A DNA stretch of 64,000 nucleotides from CAYQQQ01 sp964420125 (GCA_964420125.1 CAYQQQ010000019.1:1-64000), one strand, 5' to 3'. Shown: positions 44,157-53,967, numbered from the stretch's first letter. Notes: generated from the letters alone by a model not told the origin. Made by a program: numbers and translations.

Positions 44157-44192
44157 TTGTTAGGCATCCCTTAGACCAGTACGGTTAGCTGA
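44157..44192 (+). promoter_or_regulatory. Promoter of iron ABC operon with DtxR/IdeR-like half-sites
   Basis: TTGTTA (44157-44162) and TACGGT (44180-44185) give a -35/-10 pair with a 17-base spacer. TTAGGC (44160), CTTAG (44170) and GGTTAGCTGA (44183-44192) resemble parts of the DtxR/IdeR consensus TTAGGTTAGGCTAACCTAA but do not make a full box. Iron control is plausible from the downstream genes. Confidence 0.42.
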
Positions 44193-44217
44193 CGAGTCAA
44201 CAACCGAAGGAAGTGCC

Positions 44218-45264
44218 GTGACCACACTACGACGACGACTCCTCCCGGCGACGCTGATGGTCCTCCTGTCCGTGGCGAGCGCCTGCGGCACCGAGGAGGG
44301 CTCGGACGCCGACCGGGATCCCGCTGGGAACGAGGACGCGTTGGTGCTCTACAGCGGTCGCAGCGGCGACCTCGTGGGCCCGCTGATCGAGCAGTTCAGC
44401 GACGACACCGGCATCGAGGTGGAGGTGCGTGACGGCAGCTCGGCGGAGCTGGCAGCCCAGCTGCTCACCGAGGGCGATGCCTCGCCCGCCGACGTCTACT
44501 TCTCCCAGGACGCCGGGGCGCTGGGTGCGGTGGGCAAGGCGGGCCTCCTCGCGCCGCTGGACGAGGAGCTGCTCGCCCGGGTCCCCGAGGCGTATCGGGC
44601 ATCGGATGGCTCGTGGGTGGGCACCAGCGGTCGCGTCCGGGTCCTGGTGGTCAACCCCGAGCTGGTGTCCGAGCCGCCCGACACCATCGACGAGCTCCTG
44701 GAACCCGAGTGGAAGGGACGGATCGGCTTCGCCCCGTCCAACGCCTCGTTCCAGGCGTTCGTCACAGGCTTGCGGGTGGCGCGTGGCGAGGACGGGGCCC
44801 GTGAGTGGCTCGAGGCGTTCTCGGCCCAGGAGCCGGTGGCCTTCGAGAACAACGTGGCGATCCGCGACGCCGTGGATGCGGGGGAGATACCACTCGGTCT
44901 GGTGAACCACTACTACCTGCTGGAGAAGGTGGCGGAGGAAGGCGAGGAGAACGTGACGGCTCGCAACCGCTTCATGGCCGCCGGTGACGTCGGCGGCCTG
45001 GTGAACGTGGCCGGGGTCGGGGTGCTGGCCTCCTCCGAGCAGACCGAAGCGGCGCAGGAGCTGGTGGCCTACCTCCTGGGCCGGGAGGGGCAGGCGTACT
45101 TCGCCCAGGAGACCTTCGAGTACCCGCTCGTCGCCGGGATCGAGCCGGCCGAGAGCCTGCCGCCGCTGGAGACGCTGGAGCCTCCGCAGATCGACCTCTC
45201 CGACCTCGACTCGTTGGAGCAGACCCAGCAGCTCCTGGCCGAGGTGGGGCTGCTGACGAGGTGA
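44218..45264 (+). CDS. Iron(III) ABC transporter substrate-binding lipoprotein
   Basis: A 348-residue FutA/FbpA-type binding protein. The signal peptide ends in lipobox ASAC (Cys23). LVLYSGRSGDLV opens the mature fold, and VNHYYLL carries the double Tyr that coordinates Fe(III) in this family. GAAGGAAG precedes the GTG at 44218. The stop overlaps the permease start (GTGA). Family members bind ferric ion without a siderophore; a spermidine/thiamine-type ligand is less likely given the Tyr pair. Confidence 0.9.
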   Translation: MTTLRRRLLPATLMVLLSVASACGTEEGSDADRDPAGNEDALVLYSGRSGDLVGPLIEQFSDDTGIEVEVRDGSSAELAAQLLTEGDASPADVYFSQDAGALGAVGKAGLLAPLDEELLARVPEAYRASDGSWVGTSGRVRVLVVNPELVSEPPDTIDELLEPEWKGRIGFAPSNASFQAFVTGLRVARGEDGAREWLEAFSAQEPVAFENNVAIRDAVDAGEIPLGLVNHYYLLEKVAEEGEENVTARNRFMAAGDVGGLVNVAGVGVLASSEQTEAAQELVAYLLGREGQAYFAQETFEYPLVAGIEPAESLPPLETLEPPQIDLSDLDSLEQTQQLLAEVGLLTR

Positions 45265-46835
45265 GCCCACGGTCCGCGACCCTGCCGCAGCCGGTGTCGG
45301 AGCCGATCCGTCGCCGGCGTCGCGGCGGACCGCCGCTCATGCTCCTGGCGCCGGCGGCAGTGGCCGCAGCCGTCGCGTTGGTGCCCCTGTGGTACCTCGT
45401 CGATCGGGCCGTGGAGCAGGGCTGGTCGACGGTGGCGGACGAGGTGGTCACCTCCCGGACGCTCTGGCTGCTGGTGCGCAGCCTCGCGCTGACCGGGGTG
45501 GTGACCGGCGCCTGCCTCCTGGTGGGGGTGACCGCCGCCGTGCTGGTGGTTCGCACCGATGTGCCGGCGCGGCGAGCCTGGCAAGTGGTGCTGGCGCTCC
45601 CGCTGGCCGTCCCGTCGTTCGTCGCCGCCCTGGCATGGGTGTCGTGGTGGCCCTCGATGGGTGGGTTCTGGGCAGCTGCGCTGGTCCTCACGCTCGTGGC
45701 CTACCCGTTCGTGTTCCTCCCGGTGGCCGCCGGACTCCGCCGCACCGACCCCGCCCAGGAAGAGGTGGCTCGCTGCCTCGGACGCTCTCCGGCGGCGGCC
45801 ACCTTCGATGTGGCCCTCCGGCAGGTGCGCCCGGCGGCGGCAGCGGGTGCGCTGCTGGTGGCCCTCTACGCCCTGTCGGACTTCGGGGCGGTGGGGACGA
45901 TGCGCTACGAGGCCTTCACCTGGGTGATCTACGGCGCCTTCAGGGCAGGCTTCAACCCGTCCAGGGCGGCCATCCTGGCCTGCCTGCTGGTGGTCGTCGC
46001 CCTGGGGGTGGTCTGGGCCGAGTCGGCGGTGCGGGGGAAGCCGTCCTTCGCCCGGGTCGGCTCCGGAGCGCCGAGACCGCAGCACGTCCTGCAGCTCGGG
46101 CCGTGGCGTTGGCCGGCGCTGGGGTTCCTGGTCGCGGTTGCCGGCCTGGCAGTCGGCTTCCCGGCGCTGAGCCTGGTGGTGTGGTTCCGTCGCGGCCTCT
46201 CCGCCGGCATCGACTGGGGAGAGCTGTCGAGCGCACTGGGGGCCACGCTGCAGGTCGCCGGCCTCGGAGCGCTGGCGACGATGCTGCTGGCCGTGCCGCT
46301 GGGGATCCTCTCCGCGCGACATCGCTCGGCCGGAGTCGGCCTGCTCGACCGGTCGGTCTACGTGGCCCATGCCCTCCCGGGGATCGTGGTGGCGATGAGC
46401 CTGGTCTTCGTGGGCGTCACCGTCCTGCAGCCCCTCTACCAGCGCACGCCGATGCTGGCGCTCGCCTACGCCGTGCTGTTCCTCCCGCTCGGTGTGGGCT
46501 CGGTGAGGGCCTCGGTCGAGCAGTCGCCGGTGGCGCTGGAAGAGGTCGCGCACGCCCTCGGTCGGGGGAGATGGGGGGTGCTGCTGCGCGTCACCCTTCC
46601 GCTGGCTGCACCGGGGATCGCCTCGGGCACCGCGTTGGTGCTGCTTGCCGCGATGAAGGAGCTGCCGGCCACGCTGCTGCTGCACCCGACCGGGATGGAG
46701 ACCCTGGCCATGGACCTGTGGTCGAAGTCCTCCGTGGGTCGCTACGCGGCGGCGGCGCCGGCAGCGCTCGCTCTCCTCGTGGTGGCATCGGTGCCGACCT
46801 GGATCCTGACCCGAGCGTCGAGGGAGATCGGGTGA
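45261..46835 (+). CDS. Iron(III) ABC transporter permease
   Basis: A 524-residue permease made of two fused halves of about six helices, the FbpB layout. Each half has a conserved EAA loop: EEVARCLGRSPAAATFDVALRQV, and EEVAHALGRGRWGVLLRVTLP. It overlaps the genes on each side by four bases (GTGA), so all three are co-translated. Confidence 0.92.
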   Translation: MSPRSATLPQPVSEPIRRRRRGGPPLMLLAPAAVAAAVALVPLWYLVDRAVEQGWSTVADEVVTSRTLWLLVRSLALTGVVTGACLLVGVTAAVLVVRTDVPARRAWQVVLALPLAVPSFVAALAWVSWWPSMGGFWAAALVLTLVAYPFVFLPVAAGLRRTDPAQEEVARCLGRSPAAATFDVALRQVRPAAAAGALLVALYALSDFGAVGTMRYEAFTWVIYGAFRAGFNPSRAAILACLLVVVALGVVWAESAVRGKPSFARVGSGAPRPQHVLQLGPWRWPALGFLVAVAGLAVGFPALSLVVWFRRGLSAGIDWGELSSALGATLQVAGLGALATMLLAVPLGILSARHRSAGVGLLDRSVYVAHALPGIVVAMSLVFVGVTVLQPLYQRTPMLALAYAVLFLPLGVGSVRASVEQSPVALEEVAHALGRGRWGVLLRVTLPLAAPGIASGTALVLLAAMKELPATLLLHPTGMETLAMDLWSKSSVGRYAAAAPAALALLVVASVPTWILTRASREIG

Positions 46836-47986
46836 GCACCGTCGCTGCCCCCGGGGCGCAGGGCGATGCCTGCGACGTCCGGGACGTCCCCGCCCTCGAC
46901 ATGGCAGGCATCCGCTTCGCCTTCCACCCGCCGGACGCCGTCCTGGACGGGGTGGGCCTGGAGGTCCGTGCCGGGGAGCTCGTGGCGCTGCTGGGCCCCT
47001 CGGGGTGCGGCAAGACCACGTTGCTGAGGTTGGTCGCCGGCCTGCTGCGACCGGATTCGGGCACCATCGCCCTGAACGGGCGGGTGGTGGCGGGCCCCGG
47101 GATCTGGGTGCCCACCGAGGGACGCGGCATCGGGCTGGTGCCACAGGAAGGCGCGTTGTTCCCTCACCTCGACGTCGGTCGGAACGTGGGGTTCGGGCTC
47201 CGGGGGATGCCGAGGACGCAGCGCGATGCCTGCGTCGCGGAGTGCCTCGATCTCGTGGGCCTCGGCGGCAGCGCCCGTCGTCGGCCGTCGGAGCTCTCTG
47301 GGGGCCAGCAGCAACGGGTCGCTCTCGCTCGGGCACTGGCACCGGGGCCGGCGGTGATCCTCCTCGACGAGCCCTTCTCCGCGCTCGACGCGGGCCTCCG
47401 CGCACAGCTGCGGGACGAGGTGCGCGAGGTGCTGCAGGCTGCCGATGCGGCGGCGCTCCTGGTCACCCATGACCAGGAGGAGGCGCTGAGCTTCGCCGAT
47501 CGCGTGGCGGTGCTGCGGGAGGGCAGGCTCGCACAGGTCGCCGACCCGGTCACGCTGTACGAGCGCCCCTCCGACCTGGAGGTGGCCGAGTTCGTGGGGG
47601 AGTCCGTGGTGATCCCGGCGGTGCTCGACCCCACCGGGAACGGCTCGGCCCGGAGCATCCTGGGAGACCTCGTCGTATCCGACACGGGCACCGAACCCTC
47701 CAGCGGGGCGGTCTGGGCGGTCATCCGTCCCGAGCAGCTCGAGCTGCACGAACCCGGGGTGGCGTCGGGTGCTCCCGCAGCGGTGGTGTCGTGGACCTAC
47801 TTCGGCCACGACGCGCTCGTGCGGCTTCGCCTCGACGCACCGGAGGCGAGCGGTGCCGAGGTGCTGGCCAGGATCCAGCACCACCGGCGGGTGGAGCGCG
47901 GCATGCGGGTCACGGTGACGGTGACGGGCTCCGTGCCGGTTTTCGCCGACGGGAGGATCCCGCCGGAAGATGACGCGAGCCGGTAG
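46832..47986 (+). CDS. Iron(III) ABC transporter ATP-binding protein
   Basis: A 384-residue ATPase. Walker A is GPSGCGKTT, the signature is LSGGQQQR, Walker B is VILLDEPFSALD, and the H-loop is VTHDQEEAL. A C-terminal TOBE-type domain follows (WAVIRPEQLELHEP). The start is GTG at 46832, overlapping the permease stop. It completes the importer encoded from 44218. Confidence 0.93.
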   Translation: MSTVAAPGAQGDACDVRDVPALDMAGIRFAFHPPDAVLDGVGLEVRAGELVALLGPSGCGKTTLLRLVAGLLRPDSGTIALNGRVVAGPGIWVPTEGRGIGLVPQEGALFPHLDVGRNVGFGLRGMPRTQRDACVAECLDLVGLGGSARRRPSELSGGQQQRVALARALAPGPAVILLDEPFSALDAGLRAQLRDEVREVLQAADAAALLVTHDQEEALSFADRVAVLREGRLAQVADPVTLYERPSDLEVAEFVGESVVIPAVLDPTGNGSARSILGDLVVSDTGTEPSSGAVWAVIRPEQLELHEPGVASGAPAAVVSWTYFGHDALVRLRLDAPEASGAEVLARIQHHRRVERGMRVTVTVTGSVPVFADGRIPPEDDASR

Positions 47987-47995
47987 CGTGAGCGC

Positions 47996-48301
47996 ATGGG
48001 TTGCGGCTGCCTCATCGCGTTGTTCGCAGTGCTCTCGCCCCGCCTCGCCATCTTCCTGACCTGGCTGTTCACCGATCGCCTCTCCGACGCGCTGGACTCG
48101 TTCTGGTGGGGCCTTGCGGGGTTCCTCTTCCTCCCGTGGACCACCCTCGTGTACGCCTGGGCCTACCAACCGGTGGTCGGTGTCAGCGGCTTCGGCTGGT
48201 TCCTCGTGGTCTTCGCGTTCGTGGTGGACATCTCGTCCCACCTCAGCGCCTTCCGTGCCCGAGACCAGGAGCGCCTCCGCCGCAGCGGCACCGGCGGGTG
48301 A
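47996..48301 (+). CDS. Small membrane protein
   Basis: A 101-residue protein with three hydrophobic segments (CLIALFAVLSPRLAIFLTWLF; WWGLAGFLFLPWTTLVYAW; WFLVVFAFVVDIS) and a basic C-terminus. It is similar in pattern to small conserved actinobacterial membrane proteins of unknown function. TAGCGT (47984-47989) lies six bases before the ATG and overlaps the previous stop codon, suggesting its own leaderless transcript. Confidence 0.82.
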   Translation: MGCGCLIALFAVLSPRLAIFLTWLFTDRLSDALDSFWWGLAGFLFLPWTTLVYAWAYQPVVGVSGFGWFLVVFAFVVDISSHLSAFRARDQERLRRSGTGG

Positions 48302-48320
48302 TCGCTCGCGGCGCCGCCCT

Positions 48321-51300
48321 TCAGCGCAGCCGCAGGGTGACCAGCTCGAAGGGGACCAGCATCAGGGAGAGCCCTCCGTGCTCGACGGCGATCGCCGCCG
48401 AGCCCTCCTCGGGCTCCTCCAGGAGGTTGCATCGTCGAGCCTCCCGTCGGTGACCGTCCACCTCGATCGTCGTGTCCACGTGGCTGCCGGTGGCCTCCCA
48501 CAGGCGCACCACCAGATCTCCGGAGCCGTCGTCGGCGAGCTTCACCGCGGCGACCTGCACGCGCGGGTCCCCGACGCGCACCAGCGGTGCCGGCGGATCG
48601 CCGGCACCGCAGCCGGGGACGACGAGCAGAGGGGTGTTCAGCGCCTCGGCCTCTGCCAGCACGTCGTGCAGCCCGGATCCGTGCGGCAGCAGGGAGATCG
48701 TCACCTGGTGGAGACCGTGGTCCGCTTCGGGATCGGGGAACCTCGGCGCCCGCAGGAGGCTCACCCGCACCCGGGTGGATCCGGGTGGGGTGTCGGGCCC
48801 GGGATGCAGGCTGTGGCCGTAGCGTCCGTCGTTGAGCACGGCCACGCCGGCGTCGCCTTCGGAGAGGTCGACGTAGCGGTGGGCGCAGACCTCGAACTTG
48901 GCGTCGTCCCAGGAGGTGTTCGTGTGGGTGGGGCGCCGCTGCAGGCCGAACTGGATCTCGCACGCCGCCGTCTCGGCGTGCACGGCGAGCGGGAGGTCCA
49001 GCGCCAGGTAGCGCTCGGACTCCCGCCACTCGACCGACACCCGGACGTCGACCCGGGGGCTTCCCGCCCGCAGCACGACGTCGCGGGTGAGGATGCTGCC
49101 ACGGCCGAACTGCCACGCCGTGCGAACCCCGCCCACCAGCGGGCCGGTGTCCACCAGTCCGATGGTGTCGGCGAGCGGCATGGGCGCAGCCAGGCGCCCC
49201 GTCCACTGCTCGAGGTCCCAGGCGTCGAACTCCACCGGGTGGTCGGCGGCCAGCACCAGCTGGGCTCCTGCGCACCCTTGCGGGATGAGCTCCCGGTTCC
49301 GCACGCAGTCCCGCAGCGACACCATCTCTCCACGGTGGTCGAAGTGGATCTCGACCAGGCCGTTGGAGAGGTGGCCCATGGAGGCCGTGACCGGCTCGGG
49401 CACCTCCAGCGGCTCGAGTCGGGCCACGCCCAGGCCCGGCACCCGCACTCGCATCGCGACCTCCGAGCTGGCGAGCATCTGGGTGCCAACCTGGACGGAG
49501 CCTCCGGACGGCAGCCCGGCGGCCTCGAGGAGGTCGGGATCGACCGCGATGATCTCGTCGCGGTCCTGCGTGGCGGCGTTGGCCACCAGCAGGCCGTCGC
49601 CCAGACCGCCCACGGCGGACATGGCGAGGTCGTCGGCCTCCGTGAGGACTCGCCGGAGGTCGGCTTGTGCGTCCTCGTAGACCCAACCGATGGAGGAGCC
49701 GGGCAGCACGTCGTGGAACTGATGGAGCAGCAGGGTCTTCCACAGCTCGTCGAGCTCGGCAGCGTGGGTGTCGTCCTCCGCCGTCGCCAACCAGAGCTCG
49801 GCAGCCCGCAGCGCGCCTTCGCATCGGCGGTTGGCGACCTTGGTGCGGGCCTGGGAGGTGAGCGTGCCGCGGTGGGTCTCGAAGTAGAGCTCGCCACGCC
49901 ACACGGGCACGGGGGAGGTGGCCGCCTCCGCCTCGACGTGCTCGAAGAACTCCGAGGGGGACTCGATCACGACCCGGGGCATCTCCGCCAGGTCACCGAG
50001 GCGGTCGACGCGATCGAGCATCTCCCTGGTCGGCCCTCCTCCGCCGTTGCCGTAGCCGAAGGGCATGAGGGAGTGGTCCGACCAGTAGTGGTCGCGGAAG
50101 CTCCTCACCGCGTGCGCCAGCTCGTTGGGGGCGATCTCGGCGTTGTAGGTGTCGACCGGGGGGAAGTGCGCCATCACCCGCGACCCGTCGATGCCTTCCC
50201 ACCAGAAGCTGTGGTGGGGCAGCTGGTTCTGCTTGTTCCAGCTCAGCTTCTGGGTGACGAACCGCCGGCAGCCGGCTCCGAGGTAGATCTGGGGGAGGGA
50301 GCCCGGATAGCCGAACACGTCGGGGATCCACACCTCCTCGCAGCGCCGACCGAAGCGCTGCTCGAAGAACCGCTGGCCGTGGACGAGCTGGCGAACGAGC
50401 GACTCGCCGGAGGGCAGGTTCATGTCCGCCTCCACCCACATGCCGCCGACCGGGACCCACTGTCCGTCGGCGACGGCTCGCCGGACCCGCTCGAAGAGCT
50501 CGGGGTGGTCGGCTTCGATCCACGAGTACTGCACCGCCTGTGAGCAGGCGAAGCGGTAGTCGGGACGCTCGGACATGAGGTCCACGGCGTTGGCGAACGT
50601 GCGGGCGGCCTTGCGGCGGGTCTCCCGGAGCGGCCAGAGCCAGGCCGTGTCGAGGTGGGCATGGCCGATGGCGCTGATCCGATGGGTGCCGGGAGCCGAA
50701 CCGAGCGCGAGTCCGGGCGCCAGCTCGGCGCGGGCTGCAGCGGCGGTGGCGCCCACGTGGTCCAGGTCCAGCCGGTCGTAGGCGCGCTGGAAGAGGTGCT
50801 GGAGGCGCTTGCGGCGAGGGTGCTCGACGGGGAGCGTGCGCATCACGCCGTCGAGGGCCCGGATGTCGAGCACCAGGTCGTGCACCTCGTCGTCGAGCAC
50901 CACCAGGTAGGCGCCGCCGAACACGTACTGGGGGGTGTCACCGGCGGTGGAGCGCGAGCCCATCGGGCTCGGAGAGAAGCCGGCGGTGAAGTCAGGGTTG
51001 GCCGCAGCCTCGACATCGGCCCGGATGCGGCCCTCGCGGGTGACGAGATCGAGGGAGACGCCCCGCCGGCGCGGGTGCAGTCCCGCCACCACCACGCCGT
51101 CCACCCAGAGCGTCCCCTCGGCGGAGAAGCCGGGCATCGCGCCGTAGCCGAGCTCCACGAGCAGCTCGGCACGGCCCGGGGGCAGCTCCTCGGGGAGCTC
51201 GGCGTCGATCCGGAACCAGGTGGTGCCCCATGGAGGGCCCCACGGCGTGCCTGACGCGATCGGTTCGTGGACCGCTGCTGCCGCCTCGGTCAGGCTCACG

Positions 51301-51425
51301 GGCTCGCCGGGCGCATGCCATGCGGTCACCGGGAGCTCCATCCGCAGACGGGTCTCTGCTGGGAGGATCCGCTCGTTCAGCTCCCGGATGATCCGGTTCT
51401 CGAGGATGGCGCGGTTGTCGTGCAC
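48321..51425 (-). CDS. Alpha-mannosidase, glycoside hydrolase family 38
   Basis: A 1034-residue GH38 enzyme. An N-terminal beta-rich lead domain precedes the catalytic domain, where GHAHLDTAWLWP (His257, Asp259) holds the zinc ligands and EVWIPDVFGYP holds the nucleophile Asp369. Additional Asp/His motifs (WVEADMNLPSGES, HQFHDVLPGSSIG) are complete. The C-terminal beta domains follow. No signal peptide is present, so it probably trims mannosides in the cytoplasm. The GTG start at 51425 has TAGCTT six bases upstream on the minus strand. Confidence 0.94.
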   Translation of the reverse strand: MHDNRAILENRIIRELNERILPAETRLRMELPVTAWHAPGEPVSLTEAAAAVHEPIASGTPWGPPWGTTWFRIDAELPEELPPGRAELLVELGYGAMPGFSAEGTLWVDGVVVAGLHPRRRGVSLDLVTREGRIRADVEAAANPDFTAGFSPSPMGSRSTAGDTPQYVFGGAYLVVLDDEVHDLVLDIRALDGVMRTLPVEHPRRKRLQHLFQRAYDRLDLDHVGATAAAARAELAPGLALGSAPGTHRISAIGHAHLDTAWLWPLRETRRKAARTFANAVDLMSERPDYRFACSQAVQYSWIEADHPELFERVRRAVADGQWVPVGGMWVEADMNLPSGESLVRQLVHGQRFFEQRFGRRCEEVWIPDVFGYPGSLPQIYLGAGCRRFVTQKLSWNKQNQLPHHSFWWEGIDGSRVMAHFPPVDTYNAEIAPNELAHAVRSFRDHYWSDHSLMPFGYGNGGGGPTREMLDRVDRLGDLAEMPRVVIESPSEFFEHVEAEAATSPVPVWRGELYFETHRGTLTSQARTKVANRRCEGALRAAELWLATAEDDTHAAELDELWKTLLLHQFHDVLPGSSIGWVYEDAQADLRRVLTEADDLAMSAVGGLGDGLLVANAATQDRDEIIAVDPDLLEAAGLPSGGSVQVGTQMLASSEVAMRVRVPGLGVARLEPLEVPEPVTASMGHLSNGLVEIHFDHRGEMVSLRDCVRNRELIPQGCAGAQLVLAADHPVEFDAWDLEQWTGRLAAPMPLADTIGLVDTGPLVGGVRTAWQFGRGSILTRDVVLRAGSPRVDVRVSVEWRESERYLALDLPLAVHAETAACEIQFGLQRRPTHTNTSWDDAKFEVCAHRYVDLSEGDAGVAVLNDGRYGHSLHPGPDTPPGSTRVRVSLLRAPRFPDPEADHGLHQVTISLLPHGSGLHDVLAEAEALNTPLLVVPGCGAGDPPAPLVRVGDPRVQVAAVKLADDGSGDLVVRLWEATGSHVDTTIEVDGHRREARRCNLLEEPEEGSAAIAVEHGGLSLMLVPFELVTLRLR

Positions 51426-51471
51426 CGCCAGAAGCTAGACGGTGGGTGGCACGCCCATGGCGGCGGCGCAC

Positions 51472-51780
51472 CTACCAGAGGGCGCTCAGGACCCACACCG
51501 ACACCATCCCCGCAAGGAGGGTCCAGCCGGCCGAGCGGGTCCGGAGGGCGACGACGGCAGCCATCGCCGCAGCGACATACCACGGCCCGAAGGGTCGAAG
51601 CTCGCCGTGGTCGAACACGAGCGCGTTGGCGACGAGCGCGGACAGCACGGCTGCGGGGATCAGGCGCAGCGTGGACTCCACCCGTGGGGGCATCGTGGTG
51701 CGAGACGCGGCCAGGATCACCGACGCCCGCAGCACGTAGGTCCCGGCGGCCACGGCGATCAGCTCCCAGAGGAAGGTCAC
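51472..51780 (-). CDS. azlD: AzlD-type branched-chain amino acid exporter subunit
   Basis: A 102-residue protein with three to four membrane helices, matching AzlD (YVLRASVILAAS, RLIPAAVLSALVANAL). The GTG start overlaps the azlC stop by four bases (GTGA). With AzlC it forms a BrnFE-like exporter of branched-chain amino acids or related substrates. Confidence 0.9.
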   Translation of the reverse strand: MTFLWELIAVAAGTYVLRASVILAASRTTMPPRVESTLRLIPAAVLSALVANALVFDHGELRPFGPWYVAAAMAAVVALRTRSAGWTLLAGMVSVWVLSALW

Positions 51781-52514
51781 GGCGACGTCGCCCTCGGGGT
51801 CCGCTCGTCGCCCGGCGTGGCGGGCGGTGGTTCGGCGAACGCTCCTGCCAGGATCCCGGCGAGGGCTCCGAGGAGGATGTTGGTGCCCGGTGGGAGACCG
51901 GCGAGCACCAGGGTGACGGTGACCGAGACCGTTGCGGCGACCCAGGCGGGTCGCCGGTTGAGCGCCGGAACCACCAGCGCGGTGAACATCAGGGGGATGA
52001 TGAACCCCAGCTGCAGCGAGTCGGGGATCTCGGTTCCGGCGAGGATGCCGAGCACGGTGCCGATCTGCCAGAGCACGAAGAGCACGGCCGCGGCCCCGAG
52101 GTAGAACCAGCGGCGCGTCAGGGGGTCGTGGTCCTGGTCGAACTCCAGCAGGGACAGGGTGGCGGCCTGGTCCGTCATGAGGTGGGGCAACGTCCAGCGC
52201 CAGGGCCGGGGGAACTCGGCGAAGGAAGGTGCGAGGGCGGCCGAGTAGAGCACGAAGCGGGCGTTGATGATCAGCGCGGTGCCGACCACCACCACGAACG
52301 CGGCATCGCTCTGGTGGAGCTCGAGCAGCGAGAGCTGGGAGGCGCCGGCGAACAGGAAGATGCTGGCGCCGCCACCGACCCACGCGTTCACGTCGCTCTG
52401 GGACACGGCCACCCCGTAGACGACCCCGAAGGGGAAGATCCCCAGGGCGAGGGCGAGCGCGCGGCGCACCCCTGCCCGGAACGCGCCCCCGGCGCGGGTG
52501 GACCTGACGCTCAC
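51777..52514 (-). CDS. azlC: AzlC-type branched-chain amino acid exporter
   Basis: A 245-residue AzlC-family membrane protein. FPFGVVYGVAVSQSDVNAW, FLFAGASQLSLLEL and INARFVLYSAALAPSF are diagnostic. About seven helices. It is followed by azlD in a coupled pair. Substrate assigned by family only. Confidence 0.9.
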   Translation of the reverse strand: MSVRSTRAGGAFRAGVRRALALALGIFPFGVVYGVAVSQSDVNAWVGGGASIFLFAGASQLSLLELHQSDAAFVVVVGTALIINARFVLYSAALAPSFAEFPRPWRWTLPHLMTDQAATLSLLEFDQDHDPLTRRWFYLGAAAVLFVLWQIGTVLGILAGTEIPDSLQLGFIIPLMFTALVVPALNRRPAWVAATVSVTVTLVLAGLPPGTNILLGALAGILAGAFAEPPPATPGDERTPRATSP

Positions 52515-52586
52515 GAGCCGCGCCTCGGGACGGACATGGCGGTCAGTCTCACACGTCAGGCCCCGGCGACGGGTGCCGCCGGGGCG

Positions 52587-52994
52587 TCACTCGGCGTGTC
52601 GCCAGACGGTCTCGGTGAGCTCGGCCCGCCGGCGGTTGACCAGCGTGTTCAGCCAGAGCTGGAAGGCTTCGCTGACCTGCACGTAGACCACGCCGTAGTA
52701 GGCCCAGGCCGGATCGGAGCTGGCGAGCACCCGGCGGATCCGTGCCTGGAACCACCGGTCGCGGTCGAGGTGGACCTCGACCGTCGAGCCGGCGCCCAAC
52801 GCCGGGTTGGCGGCAGCCAGGACCGCTGCACCGCTCATGGAGACGTTGCGCACGTAGCCTCTGTCCCGCACCGCGGGGTCGAGCGCCTTGCGCTGCGCAC
52901 GCGTCAGCTTGAGCGGTCGGGGGCTCCGCCAGGTGACGGGGATGTCGCCGACGTCGAAGCGCTCCCCGATGCGCCGCTCGAAGGGCATGGTCAT
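52587..52994 (-). CDS. PilZ-domain protein
   Basis: A 135-residue PilZ protein. The N-terminus has FERRIGERF, the R-x-x-x-R diguanylate-binding motif (Arg8, Arg12), and VRNVSMSGAAV is the D/N-x-S-x-x-G motif, so c-di-GMP binding is likely. No enzyme or motility gene is adjacent, and the effector is unknown. The start is ATG 52994 or the Met two codons later. Confidence 0.82.
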   Translation of the reverse strand: MTMPFERRIGERFDVGDIPVTWRSPRPLKLTRAQRKALDPAVRDRGYVRNVSMSGAAVLAAANPALGAGSTVEVHLDRDRWFQARIRRVLASSDPAWAYYGVVYVQVSEAFQLWLNTLVNRRRAELTETVWRHAE

Positions 52995-53088
52995 CCATCG
53001 GCGGAGATGCCCCGAAAGTGAGCCAGACGCGCTGGGCGTGGAGAGGTGGACGGCGCAGAGCTCCCACGGATGCGGCGCGGAGCCCCGC

Positions 53089-53967
53089 TCAGAGCCCGAG
53101 CTCGGTCCCCAGCCGGTCGAGCGCCATGCGGGCCAAGGGGAGCTGCACCCCGAGCTCGGTGCCGAGCTCGAGGGCCAGGGCGAGGTCCTTGGTGCCGAGG
53201 GAGCGGACGTGGTCGAGGGTGGCGTGCCAGTCGTCGGTGGGCGCCATCGGGGCCGTGGTGTCCCGCAGCATGATCGCCCCGGGGCCCCCGGTGACCGCAT
53301 CGCTGTGGCGTACGACGCGCGCGAGCTCGGCGAGCGGGATGCCGGCGGCCTCGGCGAGGCGCTGGGCCTCGCCCGCGGCGGTGAAGGCCACGAAGTGCAG
53401 CAGGTTGCGGGCCAGCTTGGTGGTGGTCCCGGACCCCAGGGGGCCCGTGTGCACGAGCAGGGAAGCCCATCGAGCGAACGGCTCGCGCACCAGCTCCACC
53501 GCCCGGGGGCTGCCCCCGACCATGACGGCGAGGGAGCCCTCGTGCGCGCCGAGGAACCCTCCGCTCACGGGGGCGTCGATCAGGTGCACGCCCACCTGCG
53601 CCGCACGTTCGCCCACGGCGTGGACGGTCTCCGGGCGGATGGTGGAGTGGATGGCCACGACGCTGCCCGGCCGTGCACCGCGCAAGACCTCGTCGGCGAC
53701 GCGGCGGACCTGCGCGTCGTCGAGGACCATGACAGAGACGATGCCGCAGGAGGCGGCGAGCTCGGTGTTGTCGGAGGCGACGACGGCGCCATCGGAGGCG
53801 AACGGGGCGGTGGCCGCCTCGCGGATGTCGGCGACCACCAGTCCGGCCGGCCAGCCGAGGAGGTGGCGCGCCATCGGTGCACCGATGCTGCCGAGACCGA
53901 TGAAGCCGATCGGGCGCCGGAGGACCTCGTCGGCGGGTGGGTTCTGGTCGCCGGGCGGGTGGCTCAT
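53089..53967 (-). CDS. NAD(P)-dependent 3-hydroxyisobutyrate-type dehydrogenase
   Basis: A 292-residue beta-hydroxyacid dehydrogenase. IGFIGLGSIGAPMARHL is the dinucleotide-binding motif (GLGSIG 24-29). DAPVSGGFLGA binds substrate, and GSGTTTKLARNLLHF carries the catalytic Lys. Its ATG overlaps the aldehyde-dehydrogenase stop (ATGA). Family substrates include 3-hydroxyisobutyrate, tartronate semialdehyde and others; the exact one is not determinable. Confidence 0.88.
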   Translation of the reverse strand: MSHPPGDQNPPADEVLRRPIGFIGLGSIGAPMARHLLGWPAGLVVADIREAATAPFASDGAVVASDNTELAASCGIVSVMVLDDAQVRRVADEVLRGARPGSVVAIHSTIRPETVHAVGERAAQVGVHLIDAPVSGGFLGAHEGSLAVMVGGSPRAVELVREPFARWASLLVHTGPLGSGTTTKLARNLLHFVAFTAAGEAQRLAEAAGIPLAELARVVRHSDAVTGGPGAIMLRDTTAPMAPTDDWHATLDHVRSLGTKDLALALELGTELGVQLPLARMALDRLGTELGL

